From the NCBI RefSeq assembly GCF_032854445.1, contig NW_027018125.1, positions 64,001 to 74,899 of the forward strand: a stretch of 10,899 bases of DNA, given 5' to 3'. The position numbers and the translations under genes were made by a program. The notes under the pieces were generated by a model. The model saw only the letters and a program-made list of their open reading frames with translations. It ran no database searches and was not told the DNA's origin. The DNA comes from Liolophura sinensis (Eukaryota > Mollusca > Polyplacophora > Chitonida > Chitonidae). Position 1 is the stretch's first letter. Each line of letters begins with the position of its first letter. Shown here one piece after another: positions 7,121 through 10,899 of the stretch.

Positions 7121-7437
7121 GTATGGTGGACGCCGTCGGTCCCAGGTCTGCGTGCCTGTCTTTAAGCGACTTGGCAGATGTGTCGGAGTTCGAACTTCAA
7201 GGCCAGAAAGGTAAAATCTACGCCTTCCAGTTTCAAAGTGGCAAGTACAGCCGCAAAAAGATTACAAGAGGGGGGGGGGGGGGGCAAGCAGAACCTGCCA
7301 CGTTTGCTTCCCTTCAAGATGTCTCATCCTCTGTAGAGCAAGAGCGCGGGTCGCCTTCTGAGGTAATTGAAGAACAAAAACTCTCATTAATTCGCTTTGA
7401 AGACCGCTTTGTTCTCGTGACCCCGATTGGTTTATAG
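7117..7437 (+). CDS. Small protein with a poly-Gly (15-G) tract
   Basis: A 106-aa protein, not recognised with confidence. ATG 7117 overlaps the TGA of the upstream gene as ATGA, typical of tightly packed virus genes. The N-terminal half (LSLSDLADVSEFELQGQKG, KIYAFQFQSGKYSRKKITR) looks folded. It is followed by five glycines coded by an uninterrupted 15-G run (7270-7284), an acidic Ser/Glu-rich linker and a hydrophobic end (FEDRFVLVTPIGL). Because the G run is prone to length change, the frame after it is uncertain; the open C-terminal half could be either native or fortuitous. Part of the plus-strand block, so probably a virion or accessory protein by context only. Confidence 0.5.
   Translation: MSMVDAVGPRSACLSLSDLADVSEFELQGQKGKIYAFQFQSGKYSRKKITRGGGGGQAEPATFASLQDVSSSVEQERGSPSEVIEEQKLSLIRFEDRFVLVTPIGL
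7270..7284 (+). repeat. 15-G homopolymer within coding sequence
   Basis: An uninterrupted run of 15 G read as five Gly codons. It is the longest homopolymer in the window and is unstable in replication and sequencing alike. Confidence 0.95.
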
Positions 7438-7454
7438 ATGTGAAGGTGACCCTG

Positions 7455-7946
7455 ATGACGGTCCAGGCCGATATAACCAAGGTGAAAAAAGTTTTTAACT
7501 CCGGAACCTCTTTCGTGTCGTGGGTACCAGTCAGCAAGTGTTATCTAGCTAAGGGTGTAAGAGGTGGCTTAGCACTATCTGCGGGCGAAGGTGTAGATTC
7601 CGCACTTCTTATAGGGTGAACAAGTATATCTTTGTCCATGCTAGAAATAAACCCTGGATCCATACTTATCTTCAACATCATACTTGGCGCGGCCTCTCAG
7701 CGCCGTGCCTCCTTGATTACCGGTGTGAGACTAAAGTGGCACAATGGAAAGGAGCTCAGACGTATGATCAAATTACCGGCCCAGGGCGACCCAGTCATCC
7801 GGAGCTCTCTCGAGGATATACGGGTCTTTGTAGGGAGCGATGCCAAACTCGATTACATCTATTTAGAGTCCGGTATAAAACTTATAAGCTTTCGTGTTAG
7901 TATTCCCGATGACGATTTAGAGCTTACCGACGTTGTTGATTCGTAG
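7455..7946 (+). pseudogene. Unknown Polinton-block protein interrupted by TGA
   Basis: From ATG 7455 (MTVQADITKVKKVF) the frame reads SGTSFVSWVPVSKCYLAKGV and GGLALSAGEGVDSALLIG, then meets TGA at 7617-7619. It stays open in the same frame afterwards: LEINPGSILIFNIILGAA, SLITGVRLKWHNGKELRRM, SSLEDIRVFVGSDAKLDYIY, IKLISFRVSIPDDDLEL, ending TAG at 7944-7946. The in-phase continuation and similar composition on both sides suggest one gene of 163 codons with a nonsense mutation. The alternative is two small genes, the second starting at ATG 7638. The sequence is rich in beta-type residues and has no membrane anchor. The family is not recognised; a minor structural protein is a guess from context. 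The frame is also open upstream of 7455 through GTG 7440. Confidence 0.55.
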
Positions 7947-7956
7947 GACGGACAAT

Positions 7957-8619
7957 ATGGGACGACTGTACCCAGCGATCACGGATGAAGAGCCGACGGA
8001 TGACCATCCCTTGACCCCGACCGCGCCGATGGTTGAAAACCCCCCGGAGGGCGTGGCGCACGCCCATCGCCTGCAGTATATCAGCGAAATACAGAGGCAG
8101 CTTGAATCTGAGCGAGATATCCGCCGGGCCCTGTACAAAAAGTACCGGCGCGGTGTCTTAGCCGCCGAGGCCCTTGATTCGGCCATGCTTACGGCCGGTT
8201 TGGGACTAGGCGTTGCAGGCGTGGGACTACTCACAACAATAATTGCAGCCCCTGCTGTCTTGGCCATGGAAGCTGCGGCCCTAGCTTGCGGTGTCTTAAA
8301 TATCGCCGGAAAATTCGTTAGCCGCCGACTTCACGCAATGGCCAAGAAACATAACGATATACGGCTGTTGGCTGAGGCTAAACTTAACAGCATCAGTGCG
8401 CAGGTATCTACGGCATTATCTGATGGTGTTATTTCGGACGTAGAGTTCAAGCAAGTTGTTCAGGAGCTCAAGAACTACTCTGATCTGAAGCAGGAGATAC
8501 GCGCTAAGTCTCGTAAGGCATTCAACGCCGTAGAGATCGATGAAAGCACGAAAAAACAGCTTATAGATCGCGGCCGAAAACTAGCTCGGCAAGAGCTGAA
8601 AAACGCTCTTTCCGAATGA
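7957..8619 (+). CDS. Helical membrane protein conserved in Polintons (220 aa)
   Basis: Start set at ATG 7957 (MGRLYPAITDEEP), 10 bp after the previous stop; the frame is open to a TTG at 7933, less likely. Order of parts: acidic Pro-rich head (1-35), charged helix YISEIQRQLESERDIRRALYK with KKYRRGV (about 41-66), a hydrophobic stretch (about 77-118, LGLGVAGVGLLTTIIAAP and LACGVLNIAGKF), then a basic and helical region with KKHNDIRLLAEAKLNSIS, LSDGVISDVEFKQVVQEL and a Lys/Arg-rich end. The DGxISDxEF segment and the preceding motif match a protein I recall next to other structural genes in cnidarian Polintons (memory only). It is fully open with no damage. A membrane-interacting virion or assembly protein is likely by composition; the mechanism is unknown. 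Last gene of the element in this window. Confidence 0.78.
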   Translation: MGRLYPAITDEEPTDDHPLTPTAPMVENPPEGVAHAHRLQYISEIQRQLESERDIRRALYKKYRRGVLAAEALDSAMLTAGLGLGVAGVGLLTTIIAAPAVLAMEAAALACGVLNIAGKFVSRRLHAMAKKHNDIRLLAEAKLNSISAQVSTALSDGVISDVEFKQVVQELKNYSDLKQEIRAKSRKAFNAVEIDESTKKQLIDRGRKLARQELKNALSE

Positions 8620-9040
8620 TGTTCTGGGGAGGTGCCCAGGGGGAACTTATTACACTACTTCACATGCAGCGGAACCAAATCAGAATACAGTATACATCGC
8701 TCTGAGACTGAGAACAGGCAAAATTATCAACACTGAATCTGTGACTGTCACTCACTAAAAGAGTAGTGGCACCATACGTTTTGAGCACCTAAGTCACAGT
8801 AAGTAGAAATAAACTTTGTAAAATACAAAAAACAAGAAACAATTCAAATACATGTACTATCTATGTCGAGAAATTAACTCTGGGCACAGTAGTGCATGTC
8901 AAATATCATTTCTGTCATCTGAATACATATATGAATACACTTTGTAAACCTACATGTTAGAGAAATATTCACAATCTAGTATACATGCATATAATATTAA
9001 TACACTTTGAAACAGTGTACTGGTCTGTGGGCTGGGACTC
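8620..9040. other. AT-rich flank after the last element gene, no gene seen
   Basis: Base composition drops sharply to AT-rich soon after the stop at 8619. AATAAA at 8808-8813 could serve as a poly(A) signal for the plus-strand block. AATACACTTTG occurs at 8934-8944 and 8999-9009. No terminal inverted repeat could be identified. The element/host boundary may lie here, or the element end may be lost. Confidence 0.5.
8808..8813 (+). terminator. Possible poly(A) signal
   Basis: AATAAA about 190 nt after the stop of the last plus-strand gene. Such hexamers are common by chance in AT-rich DNA, so support is weak. Confidence 0.25.
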
Positions 9041-9162
9041 GCCGTAAAAAAGAATTTACCCGTCAAAAATACAACCTTTGTCTGGGGATTGCCCGTCCAG
9101 TTGGACGGGTGGACGGATGTCTGGCTAGCCTGGTGCGCGGGGGTAAAAACAAAATTCTGCCC

Positions 9163-9242
9163 GGTGTGGGGTTCGAACCCATGGTCCAAAAAAGCAAAAG
9201 GCCTGGTTTATAGCTCAGCCTGTTACCAATTAATCACCACCC
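9163..9242 (-). mobile_element. tRNA-like segment, probable SINE head
   Basis: Read on the minus strand, a B-box-like GGGTTCGAACCCC (9170-9182 region) lies about 50 nt after a D-arm-like ATTAATTGGTAAC and an anticodon-arm-like GGCTGAGCTATAAACC. The total length of about 80 nt fits a tRNA, and the ends GGTGGTG and CACACC pair partly. Stems are imperfect and there is a T run in the variable region, so a tRNA-derived SINE or decayed tRNA is more likely than a working tRNA gene. Confidence 0.4.
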
Positions 9243-9288
9243 TAACGGCGGGCTCCGGATTTGTTGCGCTAGCGACCCACCGTTAGGG
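9240..9288. repeat. Imperfect 13-bp inverted repeat
   Basis: CCCTAACGGCGGG at 9240-9252 and CCCACCGTTAGGG at 9276-9288 pair at 12 of 13 positions around a 23-nt loop. It borders the tRNA-like segment and may be the 5' end of the same repeat. Confidence 0.65.
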
Positions 9289-9463
9289 GGGGTAATTGGG
9301 GCTGACACATCCCACTACCTTTGGGCCATCTACAACACCCCTTGGTAAGGTCTCTCTGCCCCCGAAACTGTCGAAAGTTGCAGAGATTCCTTAGAAGTGC
9401 GCAGAGCCCGGCGCCATATGCAGGTAACGCATTCATATACTACATATACAGGAGACCAAATCC

Positions 9464-9560
9464 GGATTTGAGCTAGCAATCATCCCCTTATACATATATT
9501 ACATGAATACGCCCCTTACACACAGCGCCTTTCCCACCTCTGTCAGCCAACTGAGCTATA
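9464..9560 (-). mobile_element. Second tRNA-derived SINE-like fragment
   Basis: On the minus strand, positions 9558-9547 read TAGCTCAGTTGG, a perfect RNA polymerase III A-box. GCTAGCTCAAATCC (9477-9464) is a B-box-like sequence about 70 nt further on. The spacing is longer than in a real tRNA, and the interval holds AT-rich imperfect repeats, so it reads as a tRNA-derived SINE or damaged tRNA copy. Confidence 0.4.
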
Positions 9561-9588
9561 TCCCACGACCCACGAAACATAGGCTAAA

Positions 9589-9890
9589 TTGGAAAGTCTA
9601 TCCCGCATAAACAAAATATTTCCAAATAATTCTCCTAAAAATATTGGATCTTATCAAACAAGACACGCTGAAAAAGGCTGTCACATTTATTTTTTTATAA
9701 AAATCCGTGGTTTAAGCCCTATAGTGGGGAGAAAATCATCTGAATCACCCTGTTGTGCAATACAGCCAGCCTATATATATATAGACTATAATCCTTATGT
9801 ATTAAATGCCAACTAGGCCACCTCATATCAATGTGTGTGTGTGTGTAGGCGAGGCTTGTAAATAAGCGTGTATGCCTTGGCTGGGGAGGC
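9589..9890. other. AT-rich non-coding stretch with TA and TG runs
   Basis: No gene is supported. It contains a TA dinucleotide run near 9773-9782 and a TG run near 9832-9847. The short open frames here have no recognisable content. Confidence 0.5.
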
Positions 9891-9922
9891 GCCTAAGTGG
9901 GGGTTTATGGGGATGCATGAAA

Positions 9923-10070
9923 CGGGGGGTGGGGCCTCTATTTTGTTCTGGGGAGGGCCCCAAGGGGGGCGTGCGCCAGAACCTATTGTGTGTATACTAG
10001 AACTTCTGGACCTCGCCGGGAATAGGGGCTGGGGGCCTCTATTTACCAAGGGGGGCGTGCGCCAGAACCC
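9923..10070 (+). repeat. G-rich imperfect duplication
   Basis: A 22-bp sequence at 9962-9983 (core GGGGGGCGTGCGCCAGAACC) is repeated exactly at 10048-10069. GGGGCCTCTATTT precedes both copies (about 9931 and 10034), so two units lie about 86-100 bp apart and the second lacks an internal segment. Many G tracts on the plus strand make G-quadruplex folding possible. The origin is unknown. Confidence 0.7.
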
Positions 10071-10685
10071 TCCCTCCCCCTACTACTACAGTGTATCTAT
10101 GGCCCATGCGCTGACAACTGTGATTCTACTACACTGGTAATCGACTCTGTCAAATAAATTTGAAAATTGGTAATTGTGCCATTCGTCCTGCGTCAACTTG
10201 TGGTCTAACAAATCCTACATTATACTTCCTTAAGTTTCTATATTTCTCTCCTTAGTCTTCCCTAAACTGCCCCAAATATAATTGTTTAATGGATAAGTCT
10301 ATTTATTTATTGGTTTAAATGCGCCTTAAACACCATAATCAAGAATTTTTTAAGAAACGTATCCAAAACGTTATGTGTAGGAGAAGCATTAGGCTGAATG
10401 TTACATTTGTTATATATTTGGAGCTTTATAAGTCTCATGTTTGCCATATAGCAGGGAAAGAAGAGTAAATCAGATCTGAAAAGAGAAGTGACAACTGCAG
10501 AGTGTGTCTGCTGTTGTCCCTCACAGTAATAGTCAGTTTCGCTTCTTAAGGTGCACTAGGGCCAATTCCCGCCTTATCATACCAGGTTATTTTAAATAAA
10601 GAATAAATAAAATTCAAATTCAAATCACCAACCAGTACTGAAATATGGGGTGGTCAAGATTAATAGGACGGGCAATGATGGAAAG
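10071..10685. other. AT-rich host-like sequence, no gene seen
   Basis: No coding region, tRNA or clear repeat boundary is visible. Near 10595-10625 there is a run of AATAAA-like hexamers and a short tandem ATTCAAATTCAAAT. Taken to be host intergenic DNA. Confidence 0.5.
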
Positions 10686-10899
10686 AGTGAGTGAAGTGAG
10701 TGAGTGAGTGAGTGCTTGGGGTTTAACGTCGTACTCAACAATTTTTCAGTCATATGACGACGAAGGAATCATTAGGGTGCATGCACGTGTAATGTGCCTC
10801 CTTGTTGCAGGACGGATTTCCACCGCTCTTTTATTTAGTGCTGCATCACTGAGACGACTTACCGAAGTCGAAGGCAAGTAAGCCGCCCCGCCCGAGCCA
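10686..10899 (+). mobile_element. Molluscan dispersed repeat with GAGT microsatellite head (runs off edge)
   Basis: A GAGTGAGT-type microsatellite (about 10686-10714) leads into GGGGTTTAACGTCGTACTCA, the palindrome GTCATATGAC (10749-10758) and a stretch ending in GCCGCCCCGCCCGAGCC at the window edge. I recall this head-plus-body as a very common dispersed repeat in bivalve and other mollusc genomes; it was not searched. It is the main evidence for the host group. Confidence 0.6.

Noticed and set aside
7917-8267. Minus-strand ORF of 116 aa
   Set aside because: Antisense to the intact 220-aa helical protein; low-complexity Ser/Ala composition.
9163-9242. Functional tRNA gene
   Set aside because: B-box is good but the stems are imperfect and the spacing and T run do not fit a working tRNA.
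9007-9286. Plus-strand ORFs of 68 and 65 aa
   Set aside because: They overlap the tRNA-like SINE segment and its inverted repeat; no domain content.
9868-10140. Plus-strand ORF of 90 aa
   Set aside because: Runs through the G-rich duplicated repeat; Gly/Pro-rich and without protein-like features.

Overview
This window looks like a degraded endogenous copy of a Polinton/Maverick-type element (an adintovirus-like, integrase-carrying DNA virus) in an animal genome. The host is most likely a mollusc, probably a bivalve. The virus call rests on three readable proteins: a retroviral-type integrase with its DDE residues, an A32/FtsK-HerA-type packaging ATPase with Walker A and B motifs, and a protein that reads as a double-jelly-roll major capsid protein. 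The mollusc call rests on the repeat at the right edge. Its GAGT microsatellite head and body I recall from many molluscan genomes; this is memory, not a search.

Layout. Positions 1-4441 hold a compact minus-strand block. Read in transcription order (right to left) it contains: capsid protein, ATPase (overlapping by 29 nt), a small acidic-N-terminus protein broken by two stops, a Lys/Ala-rich protein with a hydrophobic tail broken by one stop, two small membrane-type proteins spaced by 1-2 nt, then the integrase, whose 3' end is off the left edge. A 44-bp divergent gap (4442-4485) with nested palindromes separates this block from a plus-strand coiled-coil/amphipathic-helix gene (4486-5855), which is frameshifted at a G run. 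That gene converges on a minus-strand gene (5750-6394) that has no ATG and seems to have lost part of its length. A second divergent gap (about 6395-6485) leads into a plus-strand block (6486-8619) of four genes: a broken two-frame protein, a small protein interrupted by a 15-G tract, a protein with one internal stop, and an intact helical membrane protein.

From about 8640 to the end the DNA becomes AT-rich and repetitive, with no credible gene. It holds tRNA-like SINE fragments, a G-rich duplicated tract, simple repeats and the mollusc repeat. No DNA polymerase B, no adenain-type protease and no terminal inverted repeat were found here. They may lie left of position 1, or be lost.

How the genes would work together: the integrase inserts the genome, the ATPase packages it, the capsid protein builds the shell, and the small helical or membrane proteins are candidate minor virion or membrane-active proteins. 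At least five in-frame stops, two frameshifts, a missing start and a probable deletion show this copy as a whole is not functional. The capsid and ATPase genes are still open, and so is the visible part of the integrase.
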